Origin: Paenibacillus yonginensis
GTDB lineage: Bacteria; Bacillota; Bacilli; Paenibacillales; Paenibacillaceae
Reading direction: 5' to 3'
NCBI RefSeq assembly: GCF_001685395.1
Contig: NZ_CP014167.1
Span: forward strand, 1,307,501 to 1,371,500
Length of the DNA stretch: 64,000 bases
Below the pieces are notes generated by a model. That model did no database searches. It saw only the letters and a list, made by a program, of their open reading frames with translations, and was not told where the DNA came from. Position 1 is the stretch's first letter; each line of letters begins with the position of its first letter. This document shows positions 1 through 7,957 of the stretch, piece by piece. Made by a program: the position numbers and the translations under genes.

Positions 1-470
1 GTTGGGGACAGCTCCAGCACTTTGCCCTGGAATCCGATTTCCTTGCGTTTATCATCAATCCGAAACGGGCCGATCGCGACTTCTCCGAATAAAGTTGGGA
101 ACTGGTTGCGAAGCCGGGCTTGAATGCGGGCCAGCAGCTCTTCAAAGCTGAAAGGCTTGACGACATAATCGTCGGCGCCCAGTTTGAGGCCTTTGACTTT
201 GTCATCGACCTCGTCTTTGGCGGTCAGCATGATCACGGCAGCCTGGCTGCCGTTTTTCTTCAGAATCCGGCAGACTTCAAATCCGTCCATCCCCGGCATC
301 ATGACGTCAAGAATGACGATATGAGGGGAGAACGTTTCAGCAGCTGCTACAGCCGTTATTCCGTCAGGCGCCGTGGCAACCTCGTACCCTTCATTCACAA
401 GCCCCATCTCCAGAAACTGCAAAATGTGGGGCTCGTCGTCCACCAGCAGAACTTTAATTTCTTTGTCCAT
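1..470 (-). CDS. OmpR-family response regulator, N-terminal part (truncated by window edge)
   Basis: Reading the complement from ATG at 470 gives a receiver domain open to the window edge. The acidic pair D11/D12, phospho-acceptor D55 (in ILDVMMPGMDGF), T83 and K105 are all in place. After about residue 120 the frame enters the start of a winged-helix domain (VLELSPT), so it is an OmpR/PhoB-type DNA-binding regulator; the recognition helix is outside the window. A sensor kinase would be expected beyond base 1. The gene is divergent from a GT39 glycosyltransferase, and the spacer between them holds direct repeats that could be its binding site. Confidence 0.9.
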   Translation of the reverse strand, partial: MDKEIKVLLVDDEPHILQFLEMGLVNEGYEVATAPDGITAVAAAETFSPHIVILDVMMPGMDGFEVCRILKKNGSQAAVIMLTAKDEVDDKVKGLKLGADDYVVKPFSFEELLARIQARLRNQFPTLFGEVAIGPFRIDDKRKEIGFQGKVLELSP

Positions 471-586
471 ATCATTCACCTTCAGTTGGATTCTTACTAA
501 CCACACCTCTAATACTTCTATTATGAAGCCTGGCGCTGAGTTCTGCCTTAATCGAAACTGAAAAAATGCTGAATAAAACGTCTTTC

Positions 587-614
587 TTTCAGCTAACTTT
601 CAGCTTTCTTTCAT
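587..614. promoter_or_regulatory. Three TTTCA direct repeats, 11-bp period (candidate response-regulator site)
   Basis: TTTCA occurs at 587-591, 598-602 and 609-613, exactly 11 bp apart; the first two extend to TTTCAGCT. Tandem half-sites one helical turn apart are the usual target of OmpR-family dimers. The repeats lie between the regulator gene and the divergent glycosyltransferase gene, about 115 bp before the latter's start. Binding by the neighbouring regulator is inferred. Confidence 0.45.
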
Positions 615-727
615 ATGCGCCTCAGGTAACAAAGGCACAATGGAAACTGCCGGGCCGACCCGTCTAAACATGGTCTGAACAGGCTCTAATACAAGTTGAT
701 TATCTGCATAAAGAAAGAGGTCAAGCT

Positions 728-3076
728 ATGGAGACAATGAAAGAAAGAAGGAATTCAACACGAAGGGTGGATTATTTCCTGCTGGCCAGCATGCTGGTTG
801 CAGCTTTTCTGAATATCTACCTGATTTGGACAGATAAATATGCTAATACGTATTATACGACAGCGGTAGCCAGCATGATGAAAAACATGCATAACTTCTT
901 CTATGGCACGCTCGACAGCGGCGGATTTGTCACTGTGGATAAACCGCCTTTGACGTTTATGATTCAGACGATTTTTGCTTTTATCTTCGGACTGCATGGC
1001 TGGAGCGTCATCTTGCCACAAGCGCTCGCCGGCGTGGGCTCGGTGCTGCTGGTTTACCTGCTTGTTAAGCCAAACTTCGGGAGCGGGGCGGCCAGAATCG
1101 CAGCTTTGGTCATGGCCTGCACGCCCGTAGCGGTATCGGTCAGCAGAACAAATAATATCGACAGTATGCTTGTTTTTGCGCTGCTGCTCGCAGTATGGTT
1201 CCTGTTTAAAGGCGTCAAGCAGCATAAAAGGTGGGCCGTGATCGTCGGCTTCGGACTGGTCGGCGTTGGTTTCAACATCAAGATGCTCGAAGCTTACATG
1301 GTTCTTCCGGCTTTTTATTTCTTCTACATACTGGCCGGAGCCGGAGGCTGGAGGAAAAAAGCGGTCACTTTAGCTTTGTCTACAGTCGTTTGTGCTGTGA
1401 TTTCCTTATCCTGGGCGGTGATTGTGGATTCCGTGCCGGAAGATCAGCGCCCTTACATCGGCAGCAGTGAAACCAATTCGGTCCTGGATCTGGCCTTTGG
1501 ATATAATGGGATATCGCGTTTAACGGGCGACCGCAGTCCCGGCGGGGGCGGGGGCCGATCGGACCGGGGACTGGAGTTTGGCCTAGGGACGGGAACGGGG
1601 ACGGCGGATGGATCGGGCTCCGGCGGTTTTGCCGGAACGAGGGCCGGCATTAGGAGCGGTGAAAGCCGTAATGGTTCTGCCGGTGTAGAAGGCGGGCAAT
1701 CAGACGGCGGACGCGGTTTCGGCGGCGTAAACGGAGGCGATTTCGGGAATCCCGGCTTTACCGGGGAGAGACCGACCATGAATTTTGGCGGAGGCGGAGC
1801 GTTTAATACCGGAACAAAAGGGCCGCTGCGTTTGTTTCAGTCCGAGCTATCGGGACAAGCGAGCTGGATGCTGCCCTTTGTGCTGTTCGGCTGTACGGCT
1901 TTGTTTGCAAGCTTCCGGATTCGGCATATGAGCTGGAAACATAAAGAGGTTTTGTTTTGGCTGGCCTGGCTGATCCCGGTGATGGGATTCTTCAGCATGG
2001 CCGGATTTTTTCACCAATATTATCTGATCATGATGGCTCCTCCGATTGCAGCTCTGACTGGCGCGGGCTGGTCGGAGATGGCCCGGCAGTGGAGAGAACG
2101 GGACAGCTGGAAAGCCTGGCTGCTGCCCGCAGCCGTTCTGCTGACAGCGGCATTCTCCTGGTATATCGTACATCCGTATGATTCGGTTATCGGCAAGGGC
2201 TGGTCTGTTGCCATCCTTGTTACGGGCGTGCTTGCGACCCTGTGGCTGACTGTAGGTCTGCTGAATGCTTCTTTATCAAAAATGCCTGCTGTGCTTGGCT
2301 TCCTGATTTTGCTGATCGGCCCGATGTATTGGGCGTTTACGCCTATTATTTACGGGCAGAGCAGCATGACACCGGCAGCCGGTCCCGGATTGACTGCAGG
2401 TTTAGGCCGGTTTGGCGGTTTTGGAGATTTTCCGAATTTCGCCGGCCGGCGTAATGCGGATACTTCCGCTATGAGCGCAAACAGCGAACGGAATTCGGCA
2501 AACGGCAGCGGAGACAACTCGTGGGCAGCGGTTGATGACAGCGGTGCAACAAGAAATCCCTGGAATCCGGGAGTCGGTTTTCCTGCTGCGGGCGGCACGG
2601 AAGCCGGCGGAGACAGCAGCCGCGGCTTAACCCGGGGAGCTTCTGCTCCGGGAGAGGGGGTCAGTCTGAATGAAAACTTGTACCAATATCTGAAAGATCA
2701 TAACACCGGTCAGAAATATTTGTTGGCGGCTACGGATTATACGACACTTGCTCCTTATATCATTGAAAAAGGCGAAACCGTGATCAGTTTGGGCGGTTTC
2801 AGTGGATCGGACCCGGTGCTCAGCGTGGAAAGGCTGCAGGAGCTGATCAACTCCGGACAGCTTAAATATATCTACTTGTCTGGCGGCCGGGGGGGCAACA
2901 GCACGCTCACCCAATGGATTGAGGATCATGGCACCGAAGTTCCGTCCAGCGAATGGGGGGAAGAAACCGGCCAGGCTTCGAATGGAGACCAGGCTGGAGG
3001 CCAAGGCCAAACCGGCGGATTCGGTTTTGGCCGCGAGGGCACGTTGTATGCATTCTCGCCTGAGCAAGGAGAGTGA
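728..3076 (+). CDS. GT39-family membrane glycosyltransferase with Gly-rich loops
   Basis: A 782-residue polytopic protein of the ArnT/PMT-like GT-C class, closest in layout to Bacillus YkcB. The first extracellular loop carries the family acidic motif (VDKPPL, D71) and about a dozen hydrophobic segments follow. Such enzymes move a sugar from a polyprenyl-phosphate donor to an acceptor on the outer membrane face; donor and acceptor here are unknown. Two low-complexity Gly/Ser/Asn-rich stretches interrupt it, at about residues 271-358 and 540-655, and a soluble C-terminal domain follows. The start has a good ribosome site (AAAGAGGTC). It is probably controlled by the divergent response regulator. 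Confidence 0.82.
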   Translation: METMKERRNSTRRVDYFLLASMLVAAFLNIYLIWTDKYANTYYTTAVASMMKNMHNFFYGTLDSGGFVTVDKPPLTFMIQTIFAFIFGLHGWSVILPQALAGVGSVLLVYLLVKPNFGSGAARIAALVMACTPVAVSVSRTNNIDSMLVFALLLAVWFLFKGVKQHKRWAVIVGFGLVGVGFNIKMLEAYMVLPAFYFFYILAGAGGWRKKAVTLALSTVVCAVISLSWAVIVDSVPEDQRPYIGSSETNSVLDLAFGYNGISRLTGDRSPGGGGGRSDRGLEFGLGTGTGTADGSGSGGFAGTRAGIRSGESRNGSAGVEGGQSDGGRGFGGVNGGDFGNPGFTGERPTMNFGGGGAFNTGTKGPLRLFQSELSGQASWMLPFVLFGCTALFASFRIRHMSWKHKEVLFWLAWLIPVMGFFSMAGFFHQYYLIMMAPPIAALTGAGWSEMARQWRERDSWKAWLLPAAVLLTAAFSWYIVHPYDSVIGKGWSVAILVTGVLATLWLTVGLLNASLSKMPAVLGFLILLIGPMYWAFTPIIYGQSSMTPAAGPGLTAGLGRFGGFGDFPNFAGRRNADTSAMSANSERNSANGSGDNSWAAVDDSGATRNPWNPGVGFPAAGGTEAGGDSSRGLTRGASAPGEGVSLNENLYQYLKDHNTGQKYLLAATDYTTLAPYIIEKGETVISLGGFSGSDPVLSVERLQELINSGQLKYIYLSGGRGGNSTLTQWIEDHGTEVPSSEWGEETGQASNGDQAGGQGQTGGFGFGREGTLYAFSPEQGE

Positions 3077-3490
3077 GTCCAATGACAACCTGGGGTGCAG
3101 CAAGAGGCCATGATGTTGTTTGCTGCGCGTTATTTACGGCTTTGCTTTGCCGGCCTAGAATGGGCTCCTTTATCAGTCCGGTGCGGATATCTGACGGATT
3201 CGGATTCAACGGATCATGTTATTGCTTATTTAAATGAGCTGGTGCGCAACAAAAGCAGGCTTGATCACGTCTTACATTCATAAGGATTGTTGAATTAGAT
3301 TACAGAGAGAAATAGAGAGATAAATTAGAAAGATTAAATAGAAAAAGAGTAATGAATACTCGTACAAAGAGATGACAAGAAAAGGTTAGCAGGCGGAAAG
3401 ACTCAAATACGGGTTGCCAAAAAATAGCCGCGCAAGCGGCGGGAACGAGGAGGAGCAGGCGCCATAAAAGGCGGCCTGCTCTTCTTGGTT
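3077..3490. other. Intergenic region with purine-rich tract
   Basis: No convincing gene. About 3290-3395 is a strongly A/G-rich tract on the plus strand with repeated GAGA and TTAGA words. A stem-loop follows at 3453-3481. A 62-codon frame at 3095-3283 overlaps the end of the shadow frames of the upstream gene and has no clear ribosome site, so it was not called. Confidence 0.5.
3453..3490 (+). terminator. Stem-loop, probable terminator of the GT39 gene
   Basis: GAGCAGGCGCC (3453-3463) pairs with GGCGGCCTGCTC (3470-3481) with one bulged base and a 6-nt loop. It is followed by CTTCTTGGTTTT, a weak U tract. It sits between two convergent genes and could also limit read-through of the minus-strand methyltransferase. 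Confidence 0.5.
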
Positions 3491-4213
3491 TTACCGGCTT
3501 CCCACAAGCACGGCATATCCCAATTCCTGTCCATAGTCGCGGATAAAGGCTTGATTCTGCTCAAAGAACTGGATAACCTCGGGATTTGTCAGCTGGCTGA
3601 TATCCATGATCTGGTGGGGATCGTACCAGGCCGCCGACTGGGCTCCGAACAGCTGGGGAGATTTGCCTTCACCGGCCCAGACCATCGGCTGCCGGAAACC
3701 CGCAGCGCGAAGCCGTTCAACCCATTCTCCTACTGTAGGGAGAGAATCGATTCCGTATAACCCGCGCATCCGTTCTTCCAGCTGTTGGTTGGGTCTGGTC
3801 GCGAACAGCTCCCGGTCAAACAGCTTCCCTCCGGGAGCAAGCACTCTCGCATATTCGTTTAAAGCCGTATCCGGCTCCACGAAAATTGTCACCGATTCGG
3901 CAAATACAAAATCAAAGGTTTTATCCTGAAAGGGGAGATGGAGAACATCCCCCTCGAGGAATTGGACTTCGACCTCCTCGACTCTGGCCCGTGCTCGGGC
4001 TTTGGCCAGCATTCGCGGGTTCTGATCGACCGCAGTGACCATGAAGCCAAGGCTGGCCAGGTAACAGGCAGTACGGCCCGTGCCGCAGCCTACTTCCAGT
4101 AATTTGGCTCCCGGAGGCACCTGGATGCTCTCGAGCAGCTTAACCGTTCCTTCAAATCCCCCAGGATGAGCGGCACCTTCCCCGGTTAACGCAATAATTT
4201 CAGCATAATTCAT
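3491..4213 (-). CDS. Class I SAM-dependent methyltransferase
   Basis: A 240-residue protein with the Rossmann methyltransferase core: motif I LLEVGCGTGR, an acidic residue after strand 2 (AVDQN), and motif VLAPGGKL before the C-terminal lobe. The start is placed at ATG 4213 (MNYAEII) because AAAGGGG lies 9 nt upstream; an open frame continues 60 codons further but has no ribosome site and would overlap the divergent gene's promoter region. The substrate is not evident. It converges with the glycosyltransferase and diverges from the IS-interrupted small gene. Confidence 0.8.
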   Translation of the reverse strand: MNYAEIIALTGEGAAHPGGFEGTVKLLESIQVPPGAKLLEVGCGTGRTACYLASLGFMVTAVDQNPRMLAKARARARVEEVEVQFLEGDVLHLPFQDKTFDFVFAESVTIFVEPDTALNEYARVLAPGGKLFDRELFATRPNQQLEERMRGLYGIDSLPTVGEWVERLRAAGFRQPMVWAGEGKSPQLFGAQSAAWYDPHQIMDISQLTNPEVIQFFEQNQAFIRDYGQELGYAVLVGSR

Positions 4214-4715
4214 TCCTGAGAGCCCCTTTCTGTATTCAGCTATGGCAAACGACCTGGCTTGGAGGATAACTGGGATTCCATCGTTTAACGTATTCGAATG
4301 AACGGAATATACTGTTATGAATCTGACTAGCAAAGGAGGAAAATCCGTGCAACTGATCCAGCCGCTTAATAAAGAAGGCTGCAAGCCGTACATCGGCCAG
4401 CATGTGTGCGCAGTCCTTCACGATGGAACTCAGATCCATGGCGTTATCAGCAACGTGACGGACAAAGGGATCGAATTTAACGGTGCCGCCAGAAGCGCCG
4501 AAGTGCTGTCCAAGAATCCTCAAAAAGCCAAAAAGCAGCTTCAGCAAGCCCATCAGAAAAGCAAAGTCAAAACCCGGTCGAAGGGGAAAGTATCGGCTTA
4601 CGGCCCAGGACCATACGGAGCCCCTTATGGCGCTCTGGATCGGCTACACTAAGTTGGACAATGAAAATAAGGGCTTGTAGAATAGACCTATCATACGAAG
4701 GAGCGGATCTCTACA

Positions 4716-4997
4716 ATGCCAAAACAACGACGTACCTTTACTGCAGAATTTAAGCGACAAATGGTACAGCTTTATGAGAATGGGAAGTCCAGGGCAGCGA
4801 TTGTGGAGGAATACGACCTCACAGCTTCCGCTTTAGACCGTTGGATTATTCAGGCTCAGACAACGGGTTCCTTTAAGGAAAAGGATAATCGTTCATCAGA
4901 AGAAACCGAACTGATGGCGTTACGAAAAGAGAACCAACGTCTGAAGATGGAGGTAGATATTTTAAAGCAAGCGGCGCTGATCATGGGACGAAAGTAG
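4716..4997 (+). CDS. IS3-family transposase OrfA
   Basis: A 93-residue protein with an N-terminal helix-turn-helix (FTAEFKRQMVQLYENGKS) and a C-terminal leucine-zipper-like segment (ELMALRKENQRLKMEVDILK). It binds the IS ends and multimerises. Near its 3' end the heptamer TTTAAAG (4961-4967) is in the phase needed for -1 slippage. The -1 frame is open from there into OrfB, so the active transposase is probably the OrfAB fusion made by programmed frameshifting. Start ATG follows AAGGAGCGG. Confidence 0.92.
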   Translation: MPKQRRTFTAEFKRQMVQLYENGKSRAAIVEEYDLTASALDRWIIQAQTTGSFKEKDNRSSEETELMALRKENQRLKMEVDILKQAALIMGRK

Positions 4998-5038
4998 CTA
5001 TCATTCGGAATAACCTGGATAAATACTCGGTATCAGCA

Positions 5039-5833
5039 TTGTGTAACGTCCTGCAAATTGCAAGAAGTACGTACTATTATGAAGCCAAAGAACGACCGAA
5101 TGAAGATGGGTTATCAAAGGCTATTGTGGAAATCTTCTATAAGAACCGAAAAGCCTACGGTACACGAAAGATCAAAACCAAGCTCCAGGAACAAGGACTC
5201 ATCGTGTCTAGACGCCGTATTGGCCGAATCATGCGTGAGCAAGGCCTGGTCTCCACCTATACCATTGCCCAGTTTAAGCCCCACAAAACGGCCTGTAATG
5301 AGGCGGCAACGACGAATGTGTTAGCTCGTGAGTTTGACCAGGCTGAAATTAAGCGCTTCGTGGTCAGCGATCTAACGTATGTGAAGGTAGGGCACCGTTG
5401 GCACTACATTTGCGTCCTCATCGACCTGTTCAATCGAGAGATCATTGGCCATAGTGCAGGTCCACATAAGGACGCTGCTCTGGTTTCGCGCGCCTTTGCT
5501 ACGGTAGAAGGTGACCTGAGCCAAATCCAGTGGTTTCATACGGACCGTGGAAGTGAGTTTAAAAACCAGAAGATGGACGAGCTTCTGGAAACCTTTGAGA
5601 TCAGTCGATCGTTAAGCGCGAAGGGTTGTCCTTATGACAACGCTGTAGCGGAAGCAACCTACAAGGTCATGAAAACGGAGTTCATCCATCAGATGGAGTT
5701 CCAGAGCCTCGATCACCTGCAGTTGGAACTATACGACTATGTTAACTGGTTTAACAAGCATCGAATTCATGGATCATTGGGGTACATGACGCCTGTTCAG
5801 TACCGTCAAGTAGCCCTTAAAAAAGCTGTCTGA
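5039..5833 (+). CDS. IS3-family transposase OrfB (DDE integrase domain)
   Basis: A 264-residue rve-type catalytic domain in the -1 frame relative to OrfA. The HTH_21-like segment (RKAYGTRKIKTKLQEQG) is followed by the DDE triad: D in VSDLTYVK, D in FHTDRGSEF and E in NAVAEATYK, then the conserved NKHRIHGSLGYMTP block. The nominal start is TTG 5039, but the frame is continuous back to the slippery heptamer at 4961, so OrfB is probably made mainly as the OrfAB fusion. No truncation or stop is seen. Confidence 0.93.
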   Translation: MCNVLQIARSTYYYEAKERPNEDGLSKAIVEIFYKNRKAYGTRKIKTKLQEQGLIVSRRRIGRIMREQGLVSTYTIAQFKPHKTACNEAATTNVLAREFDQAEIKRFVVSDLTYVKVGHRWHYICVLIDLFNREIIGHSAGPHKDAALVSRAFATVEGDLSQIQWFHTDRGSEFKNQKMDELLETFEISRSLSAKGCPYDNAVAEATYKVMKTEFIHQMEFQSLDHLQLELYDYVNWFNKHRIHGSLGYMTPVQYRQVALKKAV

Positions 5834-5980
5834 TTTAATGTTGACAATCCACTCCGTATGGATACGGTTATGGCTATGGAGGCGCATATGCTCTGGATTG
5901 GGCGGCGATCGCCCTCTTGTTTCTGATCCCGTTCCTGTTTATTTAAGCGGGAGCAGGAGTCTGGTTTGGCGCTTCATTCC

Positions 5981-6015
5981 AAAGACAAGAAACCCTTTCT
6001 TGTCTTTCTTTTTTT
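5981..6015 (+). terminator. Intrinsic terminator of the IS-split gene
   Basis: A perfect 12-bp stem AAAGACAAGAAA / TTTCTTGTCTTT with a CCC loop is followed by CTTTTTTT. It lies 35 nt after the restored stop codon of the interrupted gene. Confidence 0.9.
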
Positions 6016-6116
6016 CCGGAGGGGAAAGGGGAAAGAACCGGTCTTTTTGTTCCTAATCCATATATACATAAATTAGCGACAAATCATGCTTGAGAACATC
6101 GTTAAGGAGGAGAATT

Positions 6117-6992
6117 ATGCTGGACAATAGGGCGGTTTCCGAACAAATGGACCATGGCTTTGGTTCTCTGTCTGAGGAGTTATGCGGCGATATCGTTTCC
6201 GTGCTTGGCGTGTCGCGTGTACCCTGGATATTCCGGGCACTCGAAACCTTCGGGTTAACGAAGGAAGCTTGGTCAGCCGTCCGGATGAACCTGATGTCGG
6301 AGGAGGCAGAGGAAGCGGCAAAGCTGCTCCGTACTCATCGGCTGGGGGTTCCGCCGCTCTTGATCGATTGGCGCAATTTATACAGTCCCGGCTCGTTTGA
6401 GCACCTGAGAAGCCTGGTTAACGCCAGCTATGAGTCTAATCCCCGACTGCTGCTGATGGTCAGCTTATGGGTCGAGGGGCTTAGCGGCCGCTCTATTCGC
6501 GGGAGAAAGGGGCGGGAAACGGGGGGAGAACCGGTAGCCGTCTCTGCCCGGCGTGAAGAAGCAAAGCTGCCGCTTAAAGGGGGAAAAGGCGCACCGAAAG
6601 CCGGTCCTATTGAAAACGCTTTATCTTCCAGATTGCTAATGAATGAAATCGCTGAATATCATACGCTGTGGGGAATGCCGGATGACTACAGCGCTCTGAT
6701 TCTGTATCCGGAATTTCTGCGCATCCACTGGGGAAGCTTGAAACCGCATCTCAAATCATCCGGTTATGCAGCAGCGAAACGCCAGATCGTTGCCGAAGCT
6801 TCCATGAAGGTGCATGAGCTGCCTTACGCGGCGGATCTTAGCGGCTGGTTTGCCGAGTCGGAACAAACCTTTGGAGACCGTGAACAGGGGGAAACGGATA
6901 AAGCCCGTTTATTGGAGCTTCTGTATTTGCTTCAAGACCAACTGGCCGGACTTCTGTTGGAAATATCGTTTATCCGCAGCAGCCTGCATTAA
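6117..6992 (+). CDS. DehI-like halocarboxylic acid dehalogenase family protein
   Basis: A 291-residue alpha-helical protein with two related halves, as in the DehI family. The first half holds GVSRVPWIFRALETFG and the second half a similar block (MPDDYSALILYPEFLRIHW). True DehI enzymes hydrolyse 2-haloacids. Many Bacillales homologues have no tested substrate, so the activity is inferred only. The halves are joined by a basic, low-complexity linker around residues 128-165. The start at 6117 follows AAGGAGGAG by 4 nt; a start 27 nt upstream lacks a ribosome site. Confidence 0.6.
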   Translation: MLDNRAVSEQMDHGFGSLSEELCGDIVSVLGVSRVPWIFRALETFGLTKEAWSAVRMNLMSEEAEEAAKLLRTHRLGVPPLLIDWRNLYSPGSFEHLRSLVNASYESNPRLLLMVSLWVEGLSGRSIRGRKGRETGGEPVAVSARREEAKLPLKGGKGAPKAGPIENALSSRLLMNEIAEYHTLWGMPDDYSALILYPEFLRIHWGSLKPHLKSSGYAAAKRQIVAEASMKVHELPYAADLSGWFAESEQTFGDREQGETDKARLLELLYLLQDQLAGLLLEISFIRSSLH

Positions 6993-7014
6993 CAGGAGAT
7001 GGATTAAATGAAAA

Positions 7015-7058
7015 CACGCAAACACGGTTCCCGTAACTTTGGGAACCGTGTTTGCGTG
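7015..7058 (-). terminator. Long perfect hairpin, terminator of the LURP-one gene
   Basis: An 18-bp perfect stem (7015-7032 with 7041-7058) with an 8-nt loop. On the minus strand it is followed by TTTTCATTT, so it fits best as the terminator of the minus-strand gene ending at 7110. On the plus strand no U tract follows, though the stem may still block read-through from the DehI-like gene. Confidence 0.75.
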
Positions 7059-7109
7059 CGGCATGGGAGCGGCCTGCCAACCGGCTTGTTCCTGCTGCTT
7101 CGCCGAAAC

Positions 7110-7685
7110 TTAATCCTGCTTGCCTTCGATTGAACAGAGCAGAATGCCGGCGGCCAGGCCCAGGCGGGGATCAAACCGCTGCGGATTAACCGCCGTGAAA
7201 TCGCAGTGAACCTTGGTCACGAGCGGGTTGATATTTTGCGTATAGGCATGGGCCTTCTGACCGTCGATCTCGACATGATAGCTTTGCGGCAGAATATGAA
7301 TGAACCGCCTGAGCAGGGCGAGAAAGGAATTGTCCTCTTTAATCCTGCCTGTTTCGCTGTCATCCGGTGCTAAAATGATCCATTCGTCTTTGAGGATGGA
7401 CTTAAAGCCGCGTCTGCGCAAAGAGCCGATTCTCTCCCCGGTAACCGAATCGGTGACATCGTAAGTGGCCGAGAAATCAACCACCCCGCGGGCCCGGATG
7501 CGAAGCAGCTCTTCGGCCATCGTATCATCCTTGTACAGCCCGATGTCTTCTTTAAATTTAAAAGCCTTCATCTCCGAATAAAGGATCAGCTGCTCGTTCT
7601 CGTCATAAATATGATATTTGGTGCCTAATAGAGAAAAAACTTTCTTCCGGATCACGTATTTGTTACGGATGAATTGGGGATTCAT
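7110..7685 (-). CDS. LURP-one-related / tubby-like (YxjI-type) protein
   Basis: A 191-residue protein of the LOR/DUF567 superfamily, a 12-stranded tubby- and scramblase-like barrel. Typical features are the opening FIRNKYVIRKKVFSLLGTKY, a YDENEQLILYSE strand pair and alternating short beta strands through the length. Bacterial members have no established biochemical role; membrane-phosphoinositide or lipid binding is only suggested by fold. The start follows a good site (AGGAGGA). It is a single-gene unit with its own terminator and is divergent from the aromatic acid exporter-like gene. Confidence 0.75.
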   Translation of the reverse strand: MNPQFIRNKYVIRKKVFSLLGTKYHIYDENEQLILYSEMKAFKFKEDIGLYKDDTMAEELLRIRARGVVDFSATYDVTDSVTGERIGSLRRRGFKSILKDEWIILAPDDSETGRIKEDNSFLALLRRFIHILPQSYHVEIDGQKAHAYTQNINPLVTKVHCDFTAVNPQRFDPRLGLAAGILLCSIEGKQD

Positions 7686-7870
7686 GTCGCTGCATTCCTC
7701 CTGTTTCAGATCTCTATGTATACAGGTCTATCATCTCATAATCCGGCTTGGTCTGCCATAACAGGCAGAGGAAGATTTTTGAATTTATTTGAAGCTGAAC
7801 TTGCATTTCGGGGCCTTCAACATCGCCGAAGCGGTTTCGGCAGTGTTTGGTTATTTTCACAGAATCGTAA

Positions 7871-7901
7871 ATTTAGGGTTTTGATGATCTTCTTGTATAA
7901 T
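7871..7901 (+). promoter_or_regulatory. Candidate sigma-A promoter for the FUSC-family gene
   Basis: TATAAT at 7896-7901 is a perfect -10 hexamer 56 nt before the start at 7958. The best -35 match, TTTAGG 18 bp upstream, is poor, so an activator or an extended contact may be needed. Confidence 0.45.
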
Positions 7902-7957
7902 GGATTCTGACTTGATTTACATCTCTACATCGGTTTACGGAAGGAAGGCCAAACAAG

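Larger units (their letters stand above)
4636..5851 (+). mobile_element. Complete IS3-family insertion sequence (1,216 bp)
   Basis: The ends are TGGAT...ATCCA. Left end and reverse-complemented right end match at about 18 of the first 25 positions, forming imperfect terminal inverted repeats. Both sides carry CTC (4633-4635 and 5852-5854), a 3-bp target duplication. The element encodes OrfA (helix-turn-helix) and OrfB (DDE transposase) in overlapping frames as in the IS150-like branch of IS3. All parts look intact, so it may still be active, and the matching flanks suggest a recent insertion. Confidence 0.92.
4347..5946 (+). pseudogene. Small tail-anchored-like protein gene split by an IS3-family insertion
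   Basis: The 5' part (4347-4635) starts at GTG behind AAAGGAGGA and the 3' part is 5855-5946. Removing the IS and one copy of the CTC target duplication restores one reading frame of about 127 codons. The N-terminal half has short beta-rich stretches (YIGQHVCAVLHDGTQIHG, resembling Sm-like folds). A Lys/Gln-rich middle follows, then a PYGAPYG/YGYGYGG repeat, and a hydrophobic C-terminal tail (AAIALLFLIPFLFI). I do not recognise the family; small envelope or spore-surface proteins often look like this. As it stands, the product would end in IS-derived residues (LDRLH) and lose its tail. Confidence 0.75.

Noticed and set aside
3095-3283. 62-codon plus-strand frame after the GT39 gene
   Set aside because: No clear ribosome site, no recognisable domain, composition unlike neighbours; region is better read as intergenic.
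5838-6056. 72-codon plus-strand frame across the right IS junction
   Set aside because: It is out of frame with the restored host gene and reads through that gene's terminator.
7008-7130. Short frame MKTRKHGS... after the DehI-like gene
   Set aside because: Made almost entirely of the 18-bp terminator hairpin and antisense to the LURP-one gene.
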